This document shows, one piece after another, positions 1 through 5,177 of a stretch of 5,177 bases of DNA. The stretch lies in assembly GCA_013139395.1 (NCBI GenBank), contig WTAX01000233.1:1-5177 (forward strand), in the 5' to 3' direction. The stretch comes from Gammaproteobacteria bacterium. GTDB taxonomy: Bacteria; Pseudomonadota; Gammaproteobacteria; GRL18. Both the position numbers and the translations under genes were made by a program. The notes under the pieces were generated by a model. It was given only the letters and a program-made list of their open reading frames with translations, was not told the DNA's origin and ran no database searches. How positions within the stretch are numbered: position 1 is the first letter of the stretch; each line of letters opens with the position of its first letter.

Positions 1-182
1 AAGCGGATAAAAAAGAAGTAATTATCAATATAACACCTCAGGATATTGTTACCCGGCGAAGTAAAAACAGACATAATGGGCAATACGTTAGTGGGGAATA
101 TTTGCTTGGAATCGATAATAAAGGCAACACCTTTGAAATTCGTCTGGACTTTGTCCGGAGTTATTCATTAATCCTAGAATAA
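1..182 (+). CDS. Rof-like Rho-binding antiterminator, 3' fragment (second, inverted copy)
   Basis: This is the last 59 codons of a gene whose start lies outside the window, ending at TAA 180-182. The protein is the C-terminal part of a Rof/YaeO-like protein, a small Sm-fold protein that in E. coli binds Rho and inhibits termination. The fragment keeps the family's closing strands, with EYLLGID followed by GNTFEIRLDFVRSYS, equivalent to the IRLD..TSFS end of E. coli Rof. It differs from the complete copy on the other strand by only three bases: position 6 (Asp here, His there), position 18 (Val here, Ile there) and position 113 (silent). The reading frame is open, so nothing visible shows it to be dead. 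Whether the 5' half is intact cannot be seen. Confidence 0.7.
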   Translation, partial: ADKKEVIINITPQDIVTRRSKNRHNGQYVSGEYLLGIDNKGNTFEIRLDFVRSYSLILE

Positions 183-194
183 TCAGTTGGCATC

Positions 195-330
195 GTAGCG
201 AAACAGTCTTAGGTGTTGGAGATTAAGGGTTTTACAGGTTATTTTGACTTTATTCGTAGTCACCCCCTACGGGTGAAGTTAAAATATTCTGGAAAGCCCT
301 TAAGATTCAGTGCATAAGTCTGTTGCAGTA
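195..330. repeat. Imperfect palindrome forming the spacer of the inverted repeat
   Basis: The spacer between the rof-like arms is also palindromic but far more diverged. Its core pairs 223-259 with 267-303, with 29 of 37 positions complementary, around a 7-nt loop (260-266) closed by CGTAG/CTACG. A competing tip hairpin, TCACCC 260-265 with GGGTGA 271-276, overlaps it. Outside the core, pairing continues weakly and needs a 1-nt shift. There is no T tract on either side, so it is not a standard intrinsic terminator, although it lies between two converging stop codons. It could be a MITE- or REP-like element or the fold-back point of the duplication. No open frame of note is present. Confidence 0.75.
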
Positions 331-342
331 GATGCCAACTGA

Positions 343-642
343 TTATTCTAGGATTAATGAATAACTCCGGACAAAGTCCAGACGAATTTCAAAGGTGTTG
401 CCTTTATTATCAATTCCAAGCAAATATTCCCCACTAACGTATTGCCCATTATGTCTGTTTTTACTTCGCCGGGTAACAATATCCTGAGGTGTTATATTGA
501 TAATTATTTCTTTTTTATGCGCTTCATTAAAGTAATGAATCTTTAGCGTTTGACCATGCATTATAGCCAGTTCCAGTTCACTATGCATTTTGCAAGAAAC
601 AGCCTGGTAGTGTTTGAAATTATTTTTATCATCAATTTTCAT
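343..642 (-). CDS. rof: Rof/YaeO-like Rho-binding antiterminator (complete copy)
   Basis: This small cytosolic protein (99 aa from the ATG at 642) resembles Rof, which in E. coli binds the RNA-binding domain of Rho and blocks termination. The match to recalled E. coli Rof lies in two blocks: YQAVSC...SELELA near the N-terminus (YQPINC...DNLELA in Rof) and FEIRLDFVRSYS near the C-terminus (IRLDKITSFS). It is longer than the usual 84 or so residues, mainly through a basic loop, RRSKNRHNG, before EYLLGID. An in-frame TTG at 657 would give 104 aa and a 4-base overlap (TTGA) with the cupin stop. I prefer ATG 642 because family members begin just before the YQ..C motif, although neither start has a strong ribosome site. 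The cupin stop lies 11 bp upstream, suggesting one operon. The 3' part is duplicated in inverted orientation at 1-182. The family call is from memory of the motif, not a search. Confidence 0.75.
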   Translation of the reverse strand: MKIDDKNNFKHYQAVSCKMHSELELAIMHGQTLKIHYFNEAHKKEIIINITPQDIVTRRSKNRHNGQYVSGEYLLGIDNKGNTFEIRLDFVRSYSLILE

Positions 643-653
643 AATTTTAAAGC

Positions 654-1022
654 TCAACTTGATTCAATGTTGATATAATTTTTTTGTTCAAATCGTGGTG
701 TACAGATACACAAAAAAATAAGCTCATTCTGACCGCAGTTTTTAATTTTTTGGGGGATGCCTGCTGGTATAGTGACGACATCCAGATAGCTCACGGTCTT
801 AGCTTGTGAATGATTAATAGTGACTTCACCCTCACCTTCAAGAATAACATAACGCTCAATAGTATTTTTAACGGCATGTAATTGCGTAGTAACTCCCGGT
901 GCGACAGAGGCTTTAGCAATAGAACAAGTGTCATCATCGATATGATTTAACAGCTCATTGATAGTACATCGCTCGGATGTCATAAACTGTTGTTCAGCTT
1001 GATATGGTTTTATATAAGACAT
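654..1022 (-). CDS. Small single-domain cupin protein
   Basis: This 122-residue cytosolic protein has one cupin_2-type beta barrel. Cupin motif 1 is seen as PGVTTQLHAVKNTIERYVILEGEG (about residues 42-65), with one His and the Glu of the metal site. The second His of the usual HxH is Val. Motif 2 is YLDVVTIPAGIPQKIKN (about 79-95), with Gln where the usual His stands. The tail has FLCICTPRF, which I recall as typical of a family of stand-alone cupins of unknown substrate. With two usual ligands replaced, metal binding may be altered and an enzymatic role is uncertain; a sensory or ligand-binding role is equally possible. ATG 1022 is the first plausible start, with only a weak GGA upstream. 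It is followed by the rof-like gene, probably co-transcribed, and preceded by the terminator of the transporter gene, so it should have its own promoter. Confidence 0.8.
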   Translation of the reverse strand: MSYIKPYQAEQQFMTSERCTINELLNHIDDDTCSIAKASVAPGVTTQLHAVKNTIERYVILEGEGEVTINHSQAKTVSYLDVVTIPAGIPQKIKNCGQNELIFLCICTPRFEQKNYINIESS

Positions 1023-1044
1023 ATAAAAGTATCCGTGTTAAGTT

Positions 1045-1086
1045 TTAAAAAATAAACAAACTACCCCAACCTGTATGTTGAGGCAG
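1045..1086 (-). terminator. Intrinsic terminator of the EamA transporter gene
   Basis: Read on the minus strand, CTGCCTCAAC (1086-1077) pairs with GTTGGGGTAG (1070-1061) over ten positions, two of them G-U, around a 6-nt loop. TTTGTTTATTTTTT follows at once. It begins 8 bp after the transporter stop, so it should end that transcript and isolate the cupin-rof pair. Confidence 0.75.
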
Positions 1087-1094
1087 TATTGGTT

Positions 1095-2003
1095 TTACTG
1101 AGTTATATGAATGATTTTTTGTTTTAGTACATCATAAAATTGATGAATAATTAAACCTGACATCACACAGCCTGTACCAGAATAAATAGAAATATTAATT
1201 GTTTCATGGTTAAACCATGTGCCTAATAACAAGGCGGAAACAGGCGTAATCAACGTGGCTAAAGCAACTGTTGATGGCGATAATTTTGCTAACACAAAGT
1301 AATAACTTACAAAGCCGACAACAGAACCCATAACGCCAAGGTATACAATAGACCAGAGTGTTCTTGAGGGCAATTGTTCAGGCAAAGGATCGGCAAATAA
1401 TATAAAACTGACTATAAATAACGGCATAGAATAGAGTAAGCCGCCAGTGGTAACAATTAATGCTGGTAGTGGTACATTAAGGCGCTTGATCCAGACAGCA
1501 CTGCCGGAATGTAATAGAACAGATACTAATACCGCAGCAATACCTGATATTGCCTGCTCACCCAGTTCAATTTGATCAATAAATATAATTATCAGCCCGA
1601 CAACGCCCAGTAAAGCACCTATGAGTTTGTTTAAGCCAAAGGTTTCATTGTTTAAAAGGAAAATAGCAAAGCCTGTTGTGAGTATGGGGGTTAGACCAAA
1701 CAATACTGAGATCAATCCTGAAGGAATAAATTGTGCTCCCCAATACACCATCATCATAGCACCATAGATAGCAACGGCAGAGGCAAAATAAACCTGGCGT
1801 GCTGATTTATGCATAGGAATTGACCGATACCAGATAAGAGTCAAAATACAGGCTAAACCAGCACCAATTAACATGCGTAGAGACACACCGGTAATAAAGC
1901 TAACACCCTGAGAGCTCCACTTGATGGCCAAAGGTGTTGTTGACCAGACAATGATCATTAATAAATAAGCAATAATAATAAGTAATGTATTTTTAGTCTT
2001 CAT
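1095..2003 (-). CDS. EamA/DMT-superfamily inner-membrane transporter
   Basis: This 302-residue, highly hydrophobic protein has the length and layout of the drug/metabolite transporter family: ten predicted membrane helices made of two EamA repeats (about residues 8-141 and 152-287). The N-terminal WSTTPLAIKW...R segment is the usual first-helix signature. Short charged loops such as HKSAR and IKRL separate the helices, and the tail is a short soluble stretch. Members export or import amino acids, nucleosides or other metabolites; the substrate cannot be told from this sequence. ATG 2003 is used: the membrane segment starts soon after, and no better start or strong ribosome site is seen. A 14-bp perfect inverted repeat sits 20 bp upstream and could be an operator or a repeat element. 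A terminator follows the stop, so it is probably monocistronic. Confidence 0.85.
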   Translation of the reverse strand: MKTKNTLLIIIAYLLMIIVWSTTPLAIKWSSQGVSFITGVSLRMLIGAGLACILTLIWYRSIPMHKSARQVYFASAVAIYGAMMMVYWGAQFIPSGLISVLFGLTPILTTGFAIFLLNNETFGLNKLIGALLGVVGLIIIFIDQIELGEQAISGIAAVLVSVLLHSGSAVWIKRLNVPLPALIVTTGGLLYSMPLFIVSFILFADPLPEQLPSRTLWSIVYLGVMGSVVGFVSYYFVLAKLSPSTVALATLITPVSALLLGTWFNHETINISIYSGTGCVMSGLIIHQFYDVLKQKIIHITQ

Positions 2004-2023
2004 GTTATTTCACAAAAGATGTA

Positions 2024-2068
2024 GTAACTATTCAGCGAGTACTTCTAATTAACACGCTGAATAGTTAC
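2024..2068. repeat. 14-bp perfect inverted repeat upstream of the transporter gene
   Basis: GTAACTATTCAGCG (2024-2037) is exactly complementary to CGCTGAATAGTTAC (2055-2068), with 17 bp between. It sits 20 bp before the transporter start codon. There is no T tract, so it is not a terminator. The left half and part of the spacer recur, diverged, at 2430-2460 (about 25 of 31 bases), and the right end recurs at 2403-2415 and 2573-2580. A small repetitive element is therefore more likely than a single operator, although the site could act as one. Confidence 0.7.
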
Positions 2069-2111
2069 AAGATGTATAGTTTTTTCCAAGGCTAAGGTTA
2101 AATCTTCAGGC

Positions 2112-2147
2112 AAAAAAAAAGCCACAGATTTTTATCTGCGGCTTTTT
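2112..2147 (-). terminator. Strong orphan intrinsic terminator, possibly bidirectional
   Basis: GCCACAGAT (2121-2129) pairs with ATCTGCGGC (2134-2142) apart from one A-C mismatch, around a TTTT loop. The stem is extended by an A tract and T tract, with nine A at 2112-2120 and five T at 2143-2147. Nine T follow the stem on the minus strand and five on the plus strand. No recognised gene ends next to it on either strand: the flanking genes diverge and start at 2003 and 2613. It would end any minus-strand transcript begun upstream before it reached the transporter gene. Confidence 0.8.
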
Positions 2148-2294
2148 GAAAACGGAAACTATTTTATAAGGTTAATTCATAAATAACCTTAATCTGAACC
2201 GATTTAAAGCACACAGATCGTTACTCACACACCAGCGAAAGTGTGCAATGCTTTTGAGTACCACTCGATAAAAATGTGTGTTAAATGTGTTCAT
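2112..2294 (-). ncRNA. Candidate short transcript (sRNA or tiny mRNA) ending at the orphan terminator
   Basis: The stretch on the minus strand upstream of the 2112-2147 terminator has structure but no recognised gene. It includes a hairpin at 2167-2191 (TAAGGTTA/TAACCTTA) and a CACAC/GTGTG pair around 2227-2244. A perfect TTGACA lies at 2329-2324 on the minus strand, but the hexamer at 17-bp spacing is a poor CAATCT. The better TATAAA (2301-2296) is 22 bp away, so the promoter is uncertain. An ATG at 2294 opens a 40-codon frame ending at TAA 2172, 25 bp before the terminator. It is basic, contains RWCVSNDLCALNRF, and has no ribosome site. It matches no family I recognise. An sRNA, a tiny gene or a remnant are all possible. 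Confidence 0.3.
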
Positions 2295-2379
2295 GTTTAT
2301 AGATTGCGATAAAAGCTGATTATTGTCAAGAAATGATTTTTTCTCTTAAGCTATTGCCATTTTTTACGGATGAAGAATT

Positions 2380-2407
2380 TTGACAATTTTGTTAAATCTT
2401 CTATAGT
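2380..2407 (+). promoter_or_regulatory. Near-consensus sigma-70 promoter for the kinase gene
   Basis: TTGACA (2380-2385, consensus) and TATAGT (2402-2407, five of six) are separated by 16 bp and point at the kinase gene. Transcription would start near 2414, leaving a leader of roughly 200 nt that contains the 2430-2580 repeat and its hairpin. The -10 hexamer overlaps the repeat end ATAGTTACAAGAT (2403-2415), also present at 2061-2073. Confidence 0.6.
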
Positions 2408-2580
2408 TACAAGATATCCTTAAAAATTGGTAATTATTCAGTGTGTATTTCTAAATAACGTTTGTTAAGCCTATGGTCACTTATTTTTCTGACTTTGAAA
2501 ACTCGCTACGCTCAGACAATCAAAGTCAAAAAAATAAGCAACCATAGACTTTTTGCTAGCAATAGGCTGTGTAGTTACAA
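2403..2580. repeat. Diverged second copy of the GTAACTATTCAG repeat, with an extra right end
   Basis: Three pieces match the 2024-2073 element. ATAGTTACAAGAT at 2403-2415 is identical to 2061-2073. GTAATTATTCAG...CTAAATAAC at 2430-2459 matches the left part (about 25 of 31 bases over 2430-2460). GGCTGTGTAGTTACAA at 2565-2580 resembles the right end. Between the left and right ends lies a long hairpin (2471-2547) that the first copy lacks. This looks like a degenerate, non-coding MITE-like cluster between the promoter and the start of the kinase gene. No transposase is present. Confidence 0.55.
2471..2547. repeat. Long imperfect hairpin in the kinase leader
   Basis: CTATGGT (2471-2477), CTTATTTTT (2480-2488) and TGACTTTGA (2490-2498) pair with TCAAAGTCA (2520-2528), AAAAATAAG (2530-2538) and ACCATAG (2541-2547). 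That is 25 base pairs with three mismatched positions and a 21-nt loop (2499-2519) that carries CTCGCTACGCTC. All pairs sum to 5018. No T tract follows at the stem base, so it is not a typical terminator. It may be part of the repeat element and would fold in the kinase mRNA leader. Confidence 0.8.
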
Positions 2581-2594
2581 AAATTATTCATTAA

Positions 2595-2600
2595 AAGGTG
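2595..2600 (+). promoter_or_regulatory. Ribosome-binding site that decides the kinase start
   Basis: AAGGTG lies 12 bp before the GTG at 2613. It overlaps or abuts the alternative in-frame starts GTG 2598 and TTG 2601, so it cannot serve them. This favours 2613, although the spacing is longer than ideal. Confidence 0.45.
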
Positions 2601-2612
2601 TTGTTACAGAAC

Positions 2613-5027
2613 GTGGTTAATAAAATCGGTCGTTTTAATAAAATTAGAGAGCTGGGCAAGGGAACGCAGGGAGTTGTTCATCTGGCTGTTGATCCTGTTT
2701 TGCAGCGAAATGTAGCGATAAAATCCTTGCATGTTGCTAATTTAAATAATGCTGTTGATACTAAAGATTTACTACTAAAAGAAGCACGCACCATTAGCAA
2801 AATGGTACATCCCAATATTGTTTCAATATATGAAGCAGGTGAAGATGAAAAGCACAATCCCTATCTTGTGTTTGAGTATGTGAGCGGACAATTACTCTCA
2901 GATGTAATGAAACGTAAAGGCATGATGTCGGTTAAAAATGCCTTAGCAATTTTAAAACCCGCCATTGAAGCGATCAGTCATGCTGATCAGCAAAACATTA
3001 TTCATTGTGATCTAAAACCCGCTAATATTTTGATTAATGATGATAATATTCCAAAAATTATGGATTTTGGTATTGCCCGGGTGCTTTCTGAACAGAAGTC
3101 TAAAACTGATGGCTTCTTCGGCACCCCTCGTTATATGCCGCCTGAATATATTCGTAAACAAACCATTACAGCCAGTAACGACTCATATGCACTGGGGATT
3201 ATTCTCTATGAAATGCTAACCGGCAGATCAGTTTTTATTGGCCGTGATATTAAACAAATTATAGCCAAAGTACTTAATGAGTCATTACCTCCTCCCTCCC
3301 GTTTCAATACTGATATTGATGCACAATTTGAAAGTATTATTTTAAAAGCCATAGATAAGAAACTGGATAATCGATACCACAGTACCTCTGAATTTAATGC
3401 CGCAATTGATGAATATCTTGAGGCTCAGGGGGCTATTGTCAATCAATCCAGTAAAAAGCATGATGCCACCATTGAATTTTTGCTTAGACGCATGAAGCGT
3501 AAAAAAGATTTCCCGGCATTATCAGAGTCTTTGTTTAAAATTAATAAAATAGTCGATGAAGATGAAAAAGGCTTTGAAGCGCTGGCCGGTGCAATTGTTG
3601 AAGATTTTGCTCTCACTAATAAAATTTTAAAAATTGTTAATTCTGCTTATTATCGTCGCAGTGGCGGTGAGGTGAAAACCATATCACGAGCAGTCATGAT
3701 GTTGGGTTTTGATGCCATACGATCCATTGCAGTGAGCTTAATTTTAATTGATCATCTGCATGATAAATCGCAGGCGAAACAACTGAAAGATCGGGTGATA
3801 TCATGTTTATACAGTGGTGTGTTTGCAAAAAATCTTGCTGATAAATCACAAATAATGAATAAGGAAGAGGTATTTCTTAGTGGTATTTTTCATAATCTGG
3901 GTAAATTATTAGCTATTTTTTATTTTAATGAAGAATCATTAGAAGTTGAGCGATTAGTTGCAGAAGAAAATATTTCTGAAGAAAATGCGGCAACTCAAGT
4001 CCTTGGGGTTCCTTATCATCGCCTTGGGGTTGCCATTGCGAAAGAATGGGAATTACCACACTATATCGTTGATACTATCAATCCCTACAATACCAAAGTC
4101 AATAGTAAACGCCTGCATTTGAGTAATGAGGAAAAAATTCATGCTATCAGCAGTTTGTCTAATGAACTGACCGATCTTATTGAAGAAAATAGTGATTCAG
4201 ATGATTGGCGACAAAAATCAGTTAAATTATGGCGGCAGTATACACCGCAGTTAAATCTCAAAGATAAAGATCTGATTTCTCTGGCGGATCAGGCTAAAAA
4301 AGACTTACTTGATTTGAATTCTATTTTAAATATTAATATGTCAAATTCATCTATTATTCAAGGACTGGATATTGAAGAAACAGAGAGTGAAGAATCCGCT
4401 GCTGATAAAACAATTGTGCTCAATAGCGTACAAAATGCTTCAGATGGACAGACAATTGCTATTAATACGAAAGAGCAGATACAGGATGTAGTGTTTGATG
4501 AAGATGTTTATGAACCTGAGAAAATATTAAAAGACGGTATTGATGATATCAGTGCTATGCTGATGGAAGATTATAGTGTAACGGATGTGTTTCGTCTCTG
4601 TCTTGAAGTGATGCATCGAGCGTTTAAATTTGATCATGCTGTTGTTTGTATGGTTAATAATAAAAAGAAATTGATGGAAGGCAAATTCGGTCATGGTATT
4701 AATAATGCTTTTTTAAGCCAGTTTCAATTTTCTATGAACTACAAACCAGATGTTTTTCATTTGGCTTTGGAAAAAGGCATTGATATCTTTATTGCAGATA
4801 CGACAGATGAAAAAATATTAAAAAAAATCCCTGCCTGGTATCAGCAGATTATTGACGCTGAGAGTTTTATTGTGCTGCCCGTTATGGTTAAAAAGAAGGC
4901 AATTGGACTGTTTTATGGTGATCGTTTTAAATCAGGTGAATTAATGATAAAACCACATGAGCTTAAATTAATGCAGCAGCTCAAGTTTTTAGCATCTGAA
5001 GCCTTGCTCAAAAAATATCAGCGATAA
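2613..5027 (+). CDS. Ser/Thr protein kinase-HDOD-GAF fusion signalling protein
   Basis: This 804-residue soluble protein (numbered from GTG 2613; GTG 2598 would add five residues) has three parts. Residues 10-270 are a Hanks-type Ser/Thr kinase with glycine loop GKGTQG (15-20), ATP-binding Lys37, helix-C Glu57, catalytic HCDLKPAN with Asp133, Lys135 and Asn138, DFG at 151-153, and PPE at 176-178 in place of APE. All catalytic residues are present. The usual HRD Arg is Cys, making it a non-RD kinase that may not depend on activation-loop phosphorylation. Residues about 295-490 are an HDOD domain (FPALS, KILKIVNSAYY, AVMMLGF), with HN at 427-428 instead of HD, so probably no hydrolase activity. 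An acidic linker (about 495-645) leads to a GAF-like domain (about 655-795; FIVLPV, AIGLFYGD). No membrane segment or signal peptide is seen. It converges on a PP2C phosphatase gene, its likely antagonist. The signal and targets are unknown. Confidence 0.9.
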   Translation: MVNKIGRFNKIRELGKGTQGVVHLAVDPVLQRNVAIKSLHVANLNNAVDTKDLLLKEARTISKMVHPNIVSIYEAGEDEKHNPYLVFEYVSGQLLSDVMKRKGMMSVKNALAILKPAIEAISHADQQNIIHCDLKPANILINDDNIPKIMDFGIARVLSEQKSKTDGFFGTPRYMPPEYIRKQTITASNDSYALGIILYEMLTGRSVFIGRDIKQIIAKVLNESLPPPSRFNTDIDAQFESIILKAIDKKLDNRYHSTSEFNAAIDEYLEAQGAIVNQSSKKHDATIEFLLRRMKRKKDFPALSESLFKINKIVDEDEKGFEALAGAIVEDFALTNKILKIVNSAYYRRSGGEVKTISRAVMMLGFDAIRSIAVSLILIDHLHDKSQAKQLKDRVISCLYSGVFAKNLADKSQIMNKEEVFLSGIFHNLGKLLAIFYFNEESLEVERLVAEENISEENAATQVLGVPYHRLGVAIAKEWELPHYIVDTINPYNTKVNSKRLHLSNEEKIHAISSLSNELTDLIEENSDSDDWRQKSVKLWRQYTPQLNLKDKDLISLADQAKKDLLDLNSILNINMSNSSIIQGLDIEETESEESAADKTIVLNSVQNASDGQTIAINTKEQIQDVVFDEDVYEPEKILKDGIDDISAMLMEDYSVTDVFRLCLEVMHRAFKFDHAVVCMVNNKKKLMEGKFGHGINNAFLSQFQFSMNYKPDVFHLALEKGIDIFIADTTDEKILKKIPAWYQQIIDAESFIVLPVMVKKKAIGLFYGDRFKSGELMIKPHELKLMQQLKFLASEALLKKYQR

Positions 5028-5049
5028 GGGTCGCGGAAATAAAGATTTA

Positions 5050-5177
5050 CTAGCTGAATTCAATAAGAATAACAGAAATATTATCTTCACCACCTGCCAG
5101 ATTGGCTTCAATAATCAATTGTTCAATAGCAGTCTCTGCTGATTTTTCATATTGAATAAGAGTATCGAGAATTTTTT
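5050..5177 (-). CDS. PP2C-family Ser/Thr protein phosphatase, C-terminal fragment
   Basis: These are the last 41 codons of a minus-strand gene that begins beyond the window, ending at TAG 5052-5050. The translation contains AIEQLIIEANLAGGEDNISVILIEF. This is the closing signature of bacterial PP2C (Stp/PrpC-type) phosphatases, where the Asp of GG-D-N is a metal ligand and a beta strand follows. Such enzymes remove phosphate from Ser/Thr and commonly sit beside Hanks-type kinases. Here the stop is 22 bp from the kinase stop and the genes converge, so they are not one operon but probably work on the same substrates or on the kinase itself. No terminator is visible between them. The N-terminal metal motifs and any extra domains are outside the window. 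Confidence 0.85.
   Translation of the reverse strand, partial: KILDTLIQYEKSAETAIEQLIIEANLAGGEDNISVILIEFS

Larger units (their letters stand above)
1..524. repeat. Large inverted repeat carrying two tail-to-tail rof-like genes
   Basis: Bases 1-194 are the reverse complement of 331-524 with no gaps and three mismatches (positions 6, 18, 113), 191 of 194 identical. Paired coordinates sum to 525 throughout. The arms contain the 3' part of the gene plus 12 bp beyond the stop, ending at CATC/GATG (191-194 and 331-334), where high identity stops sharply. The left arm is cut by the window edge, so the full length is unknown. A true inverted duplication is the simplest reading. An assembly or amplification chimera is less likely, because three substitutions separate the arms and the spacer is diverged, but it is not excluded. 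Confidence 0.95.

Noticed and set aside
260..276. TCACCC/GGGTGA hairpin as a rof terminator
   Set aside because: It is GC-rich and between converging genes, but no T tract follows on either strand, so intrinsic termination is not supported.
1023..1060. Promoter for the cupin-rof pair on the minus strand
   Set aside because: A TTTATT-17-GATACT pair can be drawn, but the matches are only three and four of six and overlap the terminator T tract. Too weak to list.
2272..2290. Direct repeat AAATGTGT at 2272-2279 and 2283-2290
   Set aside because: The 11-bp spacing could suit a regulator, but two 8-mers in AT-rich DNA are weak evidence and no factor can be named.
2024..2580. CRISPR-like array from the repeated AGTTACAA ends
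   Set aside because: The copies are irregularly spaced and diverged, in inverted as well as direct arrangement, and no cas gene is present.
3037..3219. 60-codon plus-strand frame inside the kinase gene
   Set aside because: It lies wholly within the kinase domain coding region in another frame, has no recognisable motif, and the kinase frame encodes all conserved motifs here. It is a shadow frame.

Overview
The window is about 5.2 kb of low-GC DNA that reads like a gammaproteobacterial chromosome. A Rof (YaeO)-type Rho inhibitor points to gammaproteobacteria, and a free-living or symbiotic marine-type gammaproteobacterium would fit the AT-rich base composition. The genus cannot be named from the sequence alone. 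There are three complete minus-strand genes, one large plus-strand gene, and a gene fragment at each edge.

Region 1-524 is a large inverted repeat. The 3' end of a Rof-like gene (1-182, plus strand, cut by the window edge) faces a complete, almost identical copy (343-642, minus strand). The 194-bp arms match at 191 positions. They flank a 136-bp spacer that is itself a much more diverged palindrome. The complete copy lies directly behind a small cupin gene (654-1022, minus), probably in one operon. A good intrinsic terminator (1045-1086) separates this pair from an EamA/DMT-family transporter gene (1095-2003, minus).

Region 2004-2612 is a gene-poor divergent intergenic stretch with several signals. 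It holds a 14-bp perfect inverted repeat next to the transporter start and an orphan intrinsic terminator with a nine-T tract on the minus strand. The terminator could end a short unannotated transcript. There is also a near-consensus sigma-70 promoter pointing at the kinase gene, a second diverged copy of the same repeat family, and a long imperfect hairpin in the kinase leader.

Region 2613-5177 is a protein-phosphorylation locus. An 804-residue soluble protein joins a Hanks-type Ser/Thr kinase, an HDOD domain and a C-terminal GAF domain. It converges on the 3' end of a PP2C-type phosphatase gene, with only 22 bp between the stop codons. The kinase and phosphatase plausibly form an opposing pair, with HDOD and GAF supplying input or output. 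The signal and targets are not visible here. This locus is the best candidate in the window for an under-described system. The inverted rof duplication and the structured intergenic region are the other notable points.
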